Shown in pieces: positions 16,239-25,976 of a DNA stretch of 64,000 nt. This DNA is from Pedobacter psychrodurus (GTDB lineage Bacteria > Bacteroidota > Bacteroidia > Sphingobacteriales > Sphingobacteriaceae). Positions within the stretch are counted from its first letter, which is position 1, and each line of letters opens with the position of its first letter. The notes under the pieces were generated by a model. The model worked only from the letters and a program-made list of their open reading frames with translations. It searched no databases and had not been told where the DNA came from. The position numbers and the translations under genes are program-made. The stretch is taken from NCBI RefSeq assembly GCF_004331735.1, contig NZ_SJSO01000003.1, positions 186,001 to 250,000 of the forward strand, written 5' to 3'.

Positions 16239-17972
16239 ATGAATTTTAAACAATATCTGGACACGCTAAAGTTATCCTCAAAAGACGCTATTGTAGACGG
16301 GGAGGAGGATTCGCTAAGTGACCTTAAGAAATATCTGCATATTGAAAGAAATGTGGAGAAAGATCTAGTCAATCAGCTCTTAGCAGCTCAGCAGGCAGAA
16401 GGATCTCAACTTATCTTTTTAATGGGCAATGTTGGTGATGGTAAATCACACCTGATGGCCAAAATGTGGGAAGATCATCCGCAATGCATGGCTGAGTTTA
16501 ATGTTTATAATGACGCTACAGAAAGCCTCTCTCCAGACAAAACCTATCTTGAAAATTTGGATGAAGTCTTCCTGCCTTATACAGATTCAGCCCTTGAAAG
16601 CCCTGCTTCTGCCGTTAAAACCATTATAGCAATCAATCTTGGTACGCTGACGAATTTTCTGGAAGAAACCAAGTTGGATTTTGTTCGATTGCGTGATTAT
16701 ATCGTTAAAAACCAGCTTATTGAGCGGAAGGTGCGTTTCGATGAGCCTTATAAAGACACGGCCTTTCAAGCCTTAAATCTGACTGATTATCATATTTTTG
16801 TTTTGAAAGTTTCCGGCATGGAATGTCAGGTACTTACATCCATCATTCAAAGAATTACCGCAAAAGATGCTGCAAACCCATTTTATTCGGCATACCTTGA
16901 ATATTATCAAAACCATCCGCATACTGATCAATGCCCGATAAAATATAACTATGATCTTCTTTCTTCTCCCGTGGTTCAGCAAAGTCTGGGTGAGTTGCTC
17001 GTAAAGATTGTACTGTCCGATAAATTGATCGTTTCGGTAAGACTGTTGATGAACTGGATTTATGATCTTATTGTTTCTCCCACATTCTCAAGTTTGTCCC
17101 TTGAAGAAATTACCGATCGAACAGGCTTAAGAGCCTTTGTCACGGAGTTTTACGATCATAGTCTTCCCAGTTTATTATTTGATAGCAGCAGCACATCATT
17201 TATCTTAAAATCCATCAGGGCCCATGAGCCTGTGAGTACCAGTAATGAAGGATTGGAAATGTTGATGATCAAACTGGGTACAAGTTCATCTCCAGTCAAT
17301 TATTTTCTTCAGTATAACCTGATCCCGGAAGATGGTATCTTCTCTCAGTTGATCCCTTTAATGGATATTAAACAAAAGCTTCCTTTGTTCCTTCGCTTAC
17401 ATTTTCTGTTGAAATCGGATCTTGGAGGTGGCGTGAACGATGATTATTTTAGGGATTTTCTCCATAATTTATACTGGTTTAACCTTGGTGATTTCATCAA
17501 ACTTTTACCTCTTTATGAACAGGTGAAATATGCTGTATACCACTGGAACGGTACCGCTGCCCAGGATCATATCAATCTAAATATCGGCAAAAAGCAAAGC
17601 GCATATAAAATCAGCCAAAAAATGGAGTTGGACCCATCACCTGTAGATATTGGAAAATCCACCTCACAGGAGATGCAAAAATTCTGCGAATACCTCTTGG
17701 TCGGATTTAAGATTTCTCCAGAGGGATATTCGGAGCTAGAAATCGATTATAATCTCTATCGGCTGATCAGAAATATCAATAAGGGTTACAGACCCAACAG
17801 AATTGATAAAAGCGTTCATCTGAAGTTTAGTCAGTTTGTCGAACGGCTCACCAAATACCGTTCACAGACTAAGGAACTCACCATTCAGGAATTTACTGGA
17901 GAGATCCGGAAAAAATTCAGTCTCCAGTACACACCAGGTTTTGAGCATTTTAAATTTATTGAAATAGAATGA
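16239..17972 (+). CDS. dptF: DNA phosphorothioation-dependent restriction protein DptF (DndF)
   Basis: A 577-residue ATPase. Walker A is G-N-V-G-D-G-K-S at residues 63-70, early in the protein as in DptF, and the length is normal for the family. With DptG and DptH it forms the restriction complex that attacks DNA lacking backbone sulfur. The assignment rests on this motif, the size and the gene order dptF-dptG-dptH next to dndCDE. The stop overlaps the dptG start as ATGA, which indicates translational coupling. Confidence 0.82.
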   Translation: MNFKQYLDTLKLSSKDAIVDGEEDSLSDLKKYLHIERNVEKDLVNQLLAAQQAEGSQLIFLMGNVGDGKSHLMAKMWEDHPQCMAEFNVYNDATESLSPDKTYLENLDEVFLPYTDSALESPASAVKTIIAINLGTLTNFLEETKLDFVRLRDYIVKNQLIERKVRFDEPYKDTAFQALNLTDYHIFVLKVSGMECQVLTSIIQRITAKDAANPFYSAYLEYYQNHPHTDQCPIKYNYDLLSSPVVQQSLGELLVKIVLSDKLIVSVRLLMNWIYDLIVSPTFSSLSLEEITDRTGLRAFVTEFYDHSLPSLLFDSSSTSFILKSIRAHEPVSTSNEGLEMLMIKLGTSSSPVNYFLQYNLIPEDGIFSQLIPLMDIKQKLPLFLRLHFLLKSDLGGGVNDDYFRDFLHNLYWFNLGDFIKLLPLYEQVKYAVYHWNGTAAQDHINLNIGKKQSAYKISQKMELDPSPVDIGKSTSQEMQKFCEYLLVGFKISPEGYSELEIDYNLYRLIRNINKGYRPNRIDKSVHLKFSQFVERLTKYRSQTKELTIQEFTGEIRKKFSLQYTPGFEHFKFIEIE

Positions 17973-19378
17973 GATTCAGATTAAATAAGGATTTATTGGT
18001 TAAAAATATGTTCAATGGCGATAAGCTGAGCCATTCGCCCGGTAACAGTATCAGGCTGTTTCCTTTTGTCGCGAACCGAAAGGATATTAAACTTGTAACT
18101 GATGATCTAAAAGATTTTAGGGGTATTGCAGGGGCATGTTTTAGGGAATGCCTCCAGCTAAACCAAAGCAATATTTTCGACAAAACAACTTTCATTAATG
18201 ATGTCTGTGAGAAAGCGAACGCAAAGGATAACCCGGATCTTAAGGAGCTGATAGAAAAAATGGCCTTCAACGAAAAGGGACAACTTGTTTTATTTGATAC
18301 CCAGATCTATCCATATGTCCGTAATGGAAACGTTAATAAAACCCTCAACGATATTGCCAAATTTATTATTGCGATATATTTTGACGAAGATGATCGCGCC
18401 AGCCTTAAGAAGCTTACCGACAGCGATCCAGAAAATCTTTTCTATAAACTTATTCTCTCCTGTATCAAAAAGCCTGAACCAGGAATAAACAATCTGGAAC
18501 CTTATTATCAGGCTTCATCCGACTTGAGAAAACAGTTTAAAAATGATCTCCATACACTCATCAGTGATAAAGACCTTTTTGTTGATCAGTTCCATCAGCT
18601 GATCAAGTTTTACTTTTTTAAATACACAAGTGAACTGGCACTGCGCCTTAACATGTTTTTTGGTGAGGAGCCTGCTCCGCTTTACTTTTCAGTAAAATGG
18701 GAAAAACTCCAGGGCGCGCGCGCATCATTGAAGTTTGGATGGGATCTTTTTGAAGCAAATATTTCTCCGCTCTTTTCTCACGTTATTGTTTTGGAATTAA
18801 TAAATTATATAGATGGATTCGCAGAGCAGCCTGTAGCATACCGCGAGATTAAAGAGATTGTTTTACATCTGGATGCCCAGGAACAGGATAATTTAATGGT
18901 CTGTATCGATGAAGTTATTGAACTTTACCGCTTCGGAAAACAGGACGTTAACTGGGATAACTTTAGAGAAACTATCCCATCGGCCGAACAAAATCCAATC
19001 CTTGCAAAGATCAGGTTACTCTATCAGATGATCGAATACCAGTTTGAAGAAAGTTCCAGGGGACGCGCAAAGCTGGCCTATCAGGAGTGGCTATGGGAGT
19101 TTACAAAAATTAATTTTACCAAACCAAGGGGGAAGTGGGGAAATTCACTGGCCCTTGGACAGGAATATGTTTTACTCCTTACGAGGCTTTGCGTAGGCAG
19201 CAATGAAAAAATCCGCTTAAAGGATCTATGGGCAGGTTTCCAGGCCAGGGGAGTGCTGTTGGACAGCATCTCACGCGACCACATTATCCAGTATTTTGAT
19301 AAAATCAATCTATTGGAAAAGAAAAGTGATAGTGGCGACGCTCAATATATCCGTAAATTCTCTCAAACCCTTGCTTAG
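17969..19378 (+). CDS. dptG: DNA phosphorothioation-dependent restriction protein DptG (DndG)
   Basis: A 469-residue protein without an NTP-binding motif that I can see. It begins with a short basic segment (M-R-F-R-L-N-K-D-L-L-V-K-N-M) and continues as an alpha-helical protein. Size, position between dptF and dptH, and ATGA overlap with dptF identify it as DptG. Its biochemical role is not settled; it is needed with DptF and DptH for restriction. The dptH start lies 2 bases after the stop. Confidence 0.78.
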   Translation: MRFRLNKDLLVKNMFNGDKLSHSPGNSIRLFPFVANRKDIKLVTDDLKDFRGIAGACFRECLQLNQSNIFDKTTFINDVCEKANAKDNPDLKELIEKMAFNEKGQLVLFDTQIYPYVRNGNVNKTLNDIAKFIIAIYFDEDDRASLKKLTDSDPENLFYKLILSCIKKPEPGINNLEPYYQASSDLRKQFKNDLHTLISDKDLFVDQFHQLIKFYFFKYTSELALRLNMFFGEEPAPLYFSVKWEKLQGARASLKFGWDLFEANISPLFSHVIVLELINYIDGFAEQPVAYREIKEIVLHLDAQEQDNLMVCIDEVIELYRFGKQDVNWDNFRETIPSAEQNPILAKIRLLYQMIEYQFEESSRGRAKLAYQEWLWEFTKINFTKPRGKWGNSLALGQEYVLLLTRLCVGSNEKIRLKDLWAGFQARGVLLDSISRDHIIQYFDKINLLEKKSDSGDAQYIRKFSQTLA

Positions 19379-19380
19379 AT

Positions 19381-22300
19381 ATGACCGATCATATATTTTA
19401 TTACATTTCAGAAGTTGTACTCAATTATTTCAAGAACGCTTACATTCAGCCCGGTGAACGGTACCATATCCGATACGAGCAGGAAGATCAGGTAACTGAT
19501 CAATATAAAATTATGGAGAGTACGGCCACAGACCAGGGTTATGAGATAGTTCCTTTTGAGTTTCATGGTTATGAATCATATGCTGTACAGTTCAATCAGT
19601 TTAAACTTATCATAGCTGCAAATACTCCTGGCATTGCTGTTGATTTTCTTACTGGTCTGCGTAACAGGGCTGGAGATAAAAAATTTAAGCAGTTTGCCGA
19701 TTCAGCTATTCTATTTATACACGATACTTCCCTGGACAGCATTGTTGGAGGAGTCAAAAGTTTAGCCGATGCGGGAATGCCTTTAAGTTCAGCTTATATC
19801 AAAACGAATACTAAAGAACGTATTGCCAATGATGATCATTTTCAAAATTTTCAAAAGGCAGTTTTAAGCTACCGCCTCGAGCAGGTTGGTGAAACCAATG
19901 ATGACAGCTACTCACTTTTTGACTATAGTATTTTCCTGGAAATCCTGGGTAAAAGAACTTTAGATGCTGGTGATTATAAAGCATTGGGGCTGTTTACTGA
20001 CAATGCTTTATATAAAGAGGACTCTGAAGAAATGAAGAAACGCCTGGAGCAAAATGATAAATGGTTTGAAGAAATTCACCAGGCACATCAATACGGAACA
20101 CCAGAGAAGATTCTTGAAAAGACCTTTAGTCCCAAGGGGGTAGAAGCCTTGTCCAGTACCGATTGGCTGGACCATGATTTTACCGAGCTTGAAAAATTTA
20201 GGGATGAGAAGGATAAGATTCAGGATTTGGAATATATTCCCGATGCCCGGCAGATCACAGACGACCTTATGGTTCTTTGGGATAAAGGTGAGGGTGAAGG
20301 AGAGGGGCAGACGAAAGCGAAGAAAAGACTGAGGCACCTGATCGTATTCAATTCCGAGCTGCACCATCGGATAAATATTTCATTAACTTTTGACAATAGG
20401 CCGAAAAAAGATGGGATCGCGGGCGAAAAATTTAATATCAATCCTGCAGAACTCGATATCAACGGTAAAAGGATTTTATGGAATATTCAACTCTCAGAAC
20501 CTGAAAAACCTACTTTAAAGCGCTTTAGCTATGTTCATCCTGGTGGAAGTGCAAGGCATGCTTTTACTTTGTTAATTTTACCTTTCAGGGAACACCTTAT
20601 TGCAAACGTGAAATCCAGTTACCATTTACGTGTAAAGAACAAGGCATGGCATATTGAACTGGAACCCCATGAGCGGATTACACTTAATTCCGGACAGGAA
20701 TCTGAACTCAGGAATATACTTAAAAAGGATGCAAGCTATATTCTTACCTCGGACCAGACGTTGGTATTGGATGCCAAAGACCTGCAAACCGAGCAGGAAC
20801 AGGAAGAGGTCAACTTTAAAATCACCTATGGTCAGGCAGAACTCCCGATAAAACTGGCTTTGGAAGTAAAAAAGCCTGAATATATTTCGGGAAAGGAGCT
20901 ATGGAATAGTAAGTTGTCTGGTTCGGAGTCTTTTAAGTATAATTCCTCTTTGGATGCAAATAAAGATAAGGAGGTGGTAACACTTTCCCGGGCAACAAGT
21001 GTGTATTACCCTTTGGATGATTTTCGTAGGAATTTACGCTACGAATCAATAATGATCGCAAGTGGGGAACTGGCTTTTTTTGAGCGTAATGATGAATTGC
21101 TGCCAAATAGTGATGTTGTTTTTAGCGAAAAGATCATTGATGCTTACAAAAAAATAATTGGCTATTTCAGAATCAGGGAATTGCTTCCGAGTCTGACAGT
21201 TCCAGATGAGGAGCTTGTGGATTTATACAAAGAATATCTGACCCTCTTTTTAGAATTACTTTCTTCGCTCGAAGAAGATAAGGCATTGACAAAGGAAGAA
21301 CACGATCTGATGAGGATCGGAACCATTGAAATGCTGGACGGAGAAAGGTTATTTAAATTTTCACCCCTTCATCCCTTAAATATTGCTTACCAGCTCAGGG
21401 TAAGGGAAGCCCTTGGTGATGACCAGCTATCCGATTACATGTCTGAAAGATTGCGGCCTGTAAATCTGGTTCCTTATGTAAAAGGGAGAAGAAAACCAAA
21501 CGATGATGCTTATTTCTATTACCAGCCCTTTGAACAGGACCATTCAGCTGAGTGGCTATATTATTGTTCTGAGGAAGTCTCGTCACAACAGGTTACCAAG
21601 CATTTCGTACCGGCATTGGTCCATGAAAAAATCGAGCAGTTTCTAAAACATTTCCGGGCATTATTTTTAAGTGAAAGGGCATGTTTAAGGATTAATCTTT
21701 TTAACCAGGGTGATGCCAAGGAAATATTGCTTGGTATTTTTCAATTTTATGCCAGGTATTTCCGCAGGGAACAGGGTAATGCAGATGGCGCTCCGAGAAT
21801 TGAGATCACCATTTACGGTTCCAAGGGTTATATGACCAAATTTGAGGAACTAACTTTATATGATGATCTAAAAACCCTTGAACAGGCTTTTAAATTTAAA
21901 CTCTCGGCAATCAGTGATCCAGAGGAACTCTTGGATCTGTACAATAGAAAAGTAACATTTTTTAAGATTGATGATGATCAAAAGGATTATCATTATGCAC
22001 ATTTGTCTTTTTACCAGTTTTCGCCCGCAGAAGTAAAAAAATCCGCCAATAATATGAGGCAGGTACCGTCAGGTATTAGTCTTGGGGGATTGCTCGCTGA
22101 CGTTCCTTCAACCTTTGATCGTGAGGCTTTTAGGACAGGGTTTGGAACCGAAGGTATCAATATGCAGCAAAATGATTTACTTCGTTTTGCCGCTTCTTTC
22201 AATGCGTTGGTTAATGTGACCAACTCGGATCATCAGTTTAACTCTTCAAATGCGATAGCATTGGTGATCAATAAAAAAGCTAGCAAAGGGCTGGAACGGG

Positions 22301-24534
22301 TTTATGAGAAATCCCAGTGGGTGACCTTTATCGAGCCCAAAGTTGACCTGAGTTTTTTTAAATCCTATAAAGATGTGGTCATTATTCACTATAGTGATCA
22401 ATATAACAATGCTAGTGGGTACGATGCAATTACCATTACTGGTAAATGGGATCCTTATAAGGTAATTATTCAGGAGGTATTCCGCGAGGAAAAGATAGAC
22501 CGTCCTGATGACAAGGTCATCCAGATCATTGGAATGTTCAATGCGATCAATGGAGGATGGCTGTTGACTATGAACAGCCTGGGTAAAAACAGTCCTTACT
22601 ACCGGATGGAAAAACTAAGTCTTTTAAGTGCAGTTAAAACTGCAATGGCTTTTCTAAACCACCCTGATATCACCTGGGTTCCTATATCCATGGAAGAAAT
22701 CCTACGTGTTTCCGGCGCAATTGGCCTGAGGAAAGGTGATGGGCTTTTTTCGGTCAAAAACCTTGGTGAATCCGGAGAACACAGTGATGATTTATTGATG
22801 ATCGGGTTGGAAAACAAAAATGGGGAACTTAAAATTCACTTTTATCCAATAGAGGTCAAAATAGGAAATGTGGAATCCACAATGCTGGAAAAGGCAAAAA
22901 AACAGGGGCTAAATACTGTAAATCTCATCCGTAGGTTTCTCTTTGATAGCGAAAAGCTATCTGCACAGATTTACCGTAATTTTTTCGTCAAACTGATGCT
23001 TATTGGCGCGAAGAAATGTGCACTCTATGATATCTGGCCCGAATATAATTCCCGATGGGCGGAAATTGACCAGCAAAGACATCTATTGCTCCAGGATCAG
23101 TTTGAAGTAAGTGCCGGTCTGGATCCAGCCATCAACAAATTTGGTATAATTGCTTTTAAATGGAGTTCAAGCTATTTACCGCGATCAATACAATTTCAGG
23201 ATGATGCAGCAGTGATCACCCTGCTAAAAAGGGATGGACTGGATTACCTTTTACACGATATGGAAACCTTAAACGAATCTTTTGCTAACGGTTCAATCCC
23301 GCCGATTGATGCTGAACAGCTTTTAAGGTCACGTTATCCTGATTTGGCGGTATCATCTTTCGTGGAACCTAAGACAGACCAGTCAGTACCTGTTGTGCCG
23401 GAACCAGAAATTTTAGAGAGCGAACCAGCCGTTGCTGAAAAACTTATTTTTAATAAGCTTTCCCATCAGGATGTGGAACTGGCTTACCTGGCTGTTTATG
23501 AAAAATTAAATTCAATAGGCGTAGGCATTTCTAAGCAACTGCTTTCTGAAATTAATTTTATTGAAGGTCCTGCGTTTTATCGCCTGGAGATATTGCCATT
23601 TGCAAATACTACAATCAAAAAAATCAAAGGTCACGTAGATGAACTGAATATTGCATTAAAGCTCCGTGAGGGCGAATCAGTAAGGGTTTTTAGCGATCTG
23701 GGTAAAGTGTGGCTGGAGGTTCCAAAACAGGAGTCACAAAGGGTCGTGGTTACCACAGCACACATCTGGAGTTCTTTTGAGAAAAATGACGATTTCAGGG
23801 TGCCATTTGGAACAGACATTGAAGGGCAGGTACAAAGCATAAACTTTTCTTCCAGCAATTCTCCCCATTTGCTTCTGGCCGGTACAACTGGCTCCGGAAA
23901 ATCGGTTGTCTTGGATACCTTGATTCACAGCGCAACAAGATTTTATACACCAGAAGAATTACAGATATTTCTGATTGATCCCAAGGGGAATGAACTGATC
24001 GATTTTCAACGTCTGTCCCATGTACCTGAACCAAATGGCAGATCTTCTTTGGAAGCAATTTCCCTGCTCACCAAAGGAGTAGAGGAAATGGAACATCGTT
24101 ACCAGATTTTTACAGAAGAGTGGAAGAACACAGGAAGGGCAGCGAAAGACATTATCGAATACAATCATATGGTGGAACAGGACCGAAGAATTCCTCGTTG
24201 GTTGATTGTATTGGATGAATATTCCGATCTACTGGATGAGGATCCTGCAAACAAGGTGACTATAGAAACACTGTTGAGACGCTTGGCGCAAAAGGCACGG
24301 GCAGCTGGAATTCATGTGATCCTGGCTACGCAAAAACCTTTGGCAACAATAGTCAGTTCGGCAATCAAATCAAATCTGCCCGGCGTCATTGCACTTCGTG
24401 TAAGGACAGGGATGGATAGCCGTGTGATATTGGACGACCAGGGTGCTGAAACACTTTCGGGGAAAGGGGATGCCCTTTTTAAGAACGGAAGTGGGGTTAT
24501 GATCAGGGTACAATGCGCGATATATGTAAGGTAG
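19381..24534 (+). CDS. dptH: DNA phosphorothioation-dependent restriction protein DptH (DndH), FtsK/HerA-type ATPase
   Basis: A 1717-residue protein, the usual size for DptH. The C-terminal 300 residues are an FtsK/HerA-type DNA-translocase domain: Walker A G-T-T-G-S-G-K-S at 1501-1508, Walker B L-I-V-L-D-E-Y at about 1608-1614, then L-A-T-Q-K-P. An acidic G-E-G-E-G-E-G run lies near residue 302. Around residues 1136-1160 the sequence S-D-D-L-L-M-I-G ... F-Y-P-I-E-V-K-I-G has the spacing of a PD-(D/E)XK nuclease core (Asp1136/1137, Glu1158, Lys1160), which would supply DNA cleavage. That part is my inference. It is the last gene of the dpt operon; 119 bases separate it from dndC. Confidence 0.85.
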   Translation: MTDHIFYYISEVVLNYFKNAYIQPGERYHIRYEQEDQVTDQYKIMESTATDQGYEIVPFEFHGYESYAVQFNQFKLIIAANTPGIAVDFLTGLRNRAGDKKFKQFADSAILFIHDTSLDSIVGGVKSLADAGMPLSSAYIKTNTKERIANDDHFQNFQKAVLSYRLEQVGETNDDSYSLFDYSIFLEILGKRTLDAGDYKALGLFTDNALYKEDSEEMKKRLEQNDKWFEEIHQAHQYGTPEKILEKTFSPKGVEALSSTDWLDHDFTELEKFRDEKDKIQDLEYIPDARQITDDLMVLWDKGEGEGEGQTKAKKRLRHLIVFNSELHHRINISLTFDNRPKKDGIAGEKFNINPAELDINGKRILWNIQLSEPEKPTLKRFSYVHPGGSARHAFTLLILPFREHLIANVKSSYHLRVKNKAWHIELEPHERITLNSGQESELRNILKKDASYILTSDQTLVLDAKDLQTEQEQEEVNFKITYGQAELPIKLALEVKKPEYISGKELWNSKLSGSESFKYNSSLDANKDKEVVTLSRATSVYYPLDDFRRNLRYESIMIASGELAFFERNDELLPNSDVVFSEKIIDAYKKIIGYFRIRELLPSLTVPDEELVDLYKEYLTLFLELLSSLEEDKALTKEEHDLMRIGTIEMLDGERLFKFSPLHPLNIAYQLRVREALGDDQLSDYMSERLRPVNLVPYVKGRRKPNDDAYFYYQPFEQDHSAEWLYYCSEEVSSQQVTKHFVPALVHEKIEQFLKHFRALFLSERACLRINLFNQGDAKEILLGIFQFYARYFRREQGNADGAPRIEITIYGSKGYMTKFEELTLYDDLKTLEQAFKFKLSAISDPEELLDLYNRKVTFFKIDDDQKDYHYAHLSFYQFSPAEVKKSANNMRQVPSGISLGGLLADVPSTFDREAFRTGFGTEGINMQQNDLLRFAASFNALVNVTNSDHQFNSSNAIALVINKKASKGLERVYEKSQWVTFIEPKVDLSFFKSYKDVVIIHYSDQYNNASGYDAITITGKWDPYKVIIQEVFREEKIDRPDDKVIQIIGMFNAINGGWLLTMNSLGKNSPYYRMEKLSLLSAVKTAMAFLNHPDITWVPISMEEILRVSGAIGLRKGDGLFSVKNLGESGEHSDDLLMIGLENKNGELKIHFYPIEVKIGNVESTMLEKAKKQGLNTVNLIRRFLFDSEKLSAQIYRNFFVKLMLIGAKKCALYDIWPEYNSRWAEIDQQRHLLLQDQFEVSAGLDPAINKFGIIAFKWSSSYLPRSIQFQDDAAVITLLKRDGLDYLLHDMETLNESFANGSIPPIDAEQLLRSRYPDLAVSSFVEPKTDQSVPVVPEPEILESEPAVAEKLIFNKLSHQDVELAYLAVYEKLNSIGVGISKQLLSEINFIEGPAFYRLEILPFANTTIKKIKGHVDELNIALKLREGESVRVFSDLGKVWLEVPKQESQRVVVTTAHIWSSFEKNDDFRVPFGTDIEGQVQSINFSSSNSPHLLLAGTTGSGKSVVLDTLIHSATRFYTPEELQIFLIDPKGNELIDFQRLSHVPEPNGRSSLEAISLLTKGVEEMEHRYQIFTEEWKNTGRAAKDIIEYNHMVEQDRRIPRWLIVLDEYSDLLDEDPANKVTIETLLRRLAQKARAAGIHVILATQKPLATIVSSAIKSNLPGVIALRVRTGMDSRVILDDQGAETLSGKGDALFKNGSGVMIRVQCAIYVR

Positions 24535-24591
24535 TTTCCCACATTTTGAAATATTCTGAACATTGTGACATGGGATAAACAACATATATAT

Positions 24592-24631
24592 TAAATTTGC
24601 AAGACAATACCGTATTTCTTATTGCGGTATT
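24592..24631 (+). promoter_or_regulatory. -7 box and inverted repeat upstream of dndC
   Basis: TAAATTTG (24592-24599) matches the Bacteroidota -7 box. Just after it, AATACCG (24606-24612) and CGGTATT (24625-24631) form an inverted repeat with a 12-base centre. The inner half-site TACCG/CGGTA is the same as in the palindrome before the dpt operon. dndCDE can thus be transcribed from its own promoter. Confidence 0.45.
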
Positions 24632-24653
24632 TTCAATTTAACGAACCGAGGCG

Positions 24654-25976
24654 ATGGCATTAGATATAAGATGGATAATTTCGGAAATCAAGGATCAATA
24701 TCTTGGAGATGAAAATCCAAGACCCTGGATCATTGGTTTTTCCGGCGGTAAAGATTCCACAATGTTATTACAGGTGGTATGGCTGGCATTGCTCCAGATT
24801 CCTATAGAACTCCGTACGCGCAGGATCTTTGTAGTTTGTAACGACACATTGGTGGAGAATCCCAAAATTGCGCAGTTTATTCACCGTACTCTGGATGCGA
24901 TCCAGACAGAAGCAGCCAGGCAGGGATTGCCATTAACTGTTCATCAGACAACGCCTAAACTTGAAGATACTTTTTGGGTAAATTTATTGGGCAAGGGATA
25001 CCCCGCGCCGAACAATTCTTTCAGGTGGTGTACAGACCGACTGAAAATTAACCCCACTACCGAATTTATTAAATCGACAATCAGTGAAGTAGGTGAGGCA
25101 ATTATTCTTTTGGGTACCCGGAGTGATGAAAGTTCGTCCCGTGCAAGGAGCATCCAAAAAAGTAAAATACATATAAATGGCGAACGCCTTCAGAAACATG
25201 TTCTGCCCAATGCATTTGTATTTGCCCCAATTAAAGAGGTGCTTACCGAGGAGTTGTGGCCTTATTTACTTCAGGTCAATCCACCTTGGGGCGGAACACA
25301 CCGCAATCTGATTACCCTATATAACAATGCAACAGGAGGTGATTGTCCCCTAGTGCTGGATAAGACTACCCCGAGCTGTGGCAACAGCCGCTTTGGCTGC
25401 TGGGTATGCACGGTTGTAAAAAAGGATAAATCAATGGATGCCCTGATCGATAACGGGGAGGAATGGATGGAGCCACTGGCGGATTTTAGGGATATGTTAC
25501 AGGATAACCGCAACAACCGGGAATGGCGCCAGAAATGGGGAAGGAATGAAAATGAGGAAGATGAAGATGAAGAGCGCTGGGGACCTTACATTCCTCAGAA
25601 ACGTGCAGAAATGCTTCAAATCCTTTTGGAAGCGCAGCGGGAGGTACAAAAAACCGAAACTGACCTGGTCATTATCAATTATCAGGAACTGGTAGCAATA
25701 CAGGTAACCTGGCACCGCGATTCGATCTTCAACTACAGTGTGGCTGAAATTTACAATAAGGTTTATGGTACTGATTTAGACCGTTCTGATTTTAACAATC
25801 AGGAGGTTTTTGAAAAAGAAATCCTTAAAGAAATCTGCGATAATCAACAGGATTTTGATTTGATCAACGAACTTCTTGAAATCCAGAAATCCAGATATAT
25901 TCTGGTCAATAATTATGGTCTACATCATGATATTGAAAATCATTTAGAAAATCATACCCGATTAAATAAGCAATAA
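24654..25976 (+). CDS. dndC: DNA phosphorothioation protein DndC, PAPS-reductase-like ATPase
   Basis: A 440-residue protein. The PP-loop F-S-G-G-K-D-S-T (Ser30 to Thr36) marks an ATP pyrophosphatase of the PAPS-reductase family. Four cysteines at 231, 242, 249 and 252 (D-C-P, S-C-G-N, F-G-C-W-V-C) are placed to hold a 4Fe-4S cluster, as in DndC. DndC adenylates the DNA backbone and receives sulfur from a cysteine desulfurase (DndA or IscS/SufS). No desulfurase is in the window, so a housekeeping one is probably used. An acidic stretch (E-N-E-E-D-E-D-E-E) lies near residue 305. The stop and the dndD start overlap by one base. Confidence 0.9.
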   Translation: MALDIRWIISEIKDQYLGDENPRPWIIGFSGGKDSTMLLQVVWLALLQIPIELRTRRIFVVCNDTLVENPKIAQFIHRTLDAIQTEAARQGLPLTVHQTTPKLEDTFWVNLLGKGYPAPNNSFRWCTDRLKINPTTEFIKSTISEVGEAIILLGTRSDESSSRARSIQKSKIHINGERLQKHVLPNAFVFAPIKEVLTEELWPYLLQVNPPWGGTHRNLITLYNNATGGDCPLVLDKTTPSCGNSRFGCWVCTVVKKDKSMDALIDNGEEWMEPLADFRDMLQDNRNNREWRQKWGRNENEEDEDEERWGPYIPQKRAEMLQILLEAQREVQKTETDLVIINYQELVAIQVTWHRDSIFNYSVAEIYNKVYGTDLDRSDFNNQEVFEKEILKEICDNQQDFDLINELLEIQKSRYILVNNYGLHHDIENHLENHTRLNKQ

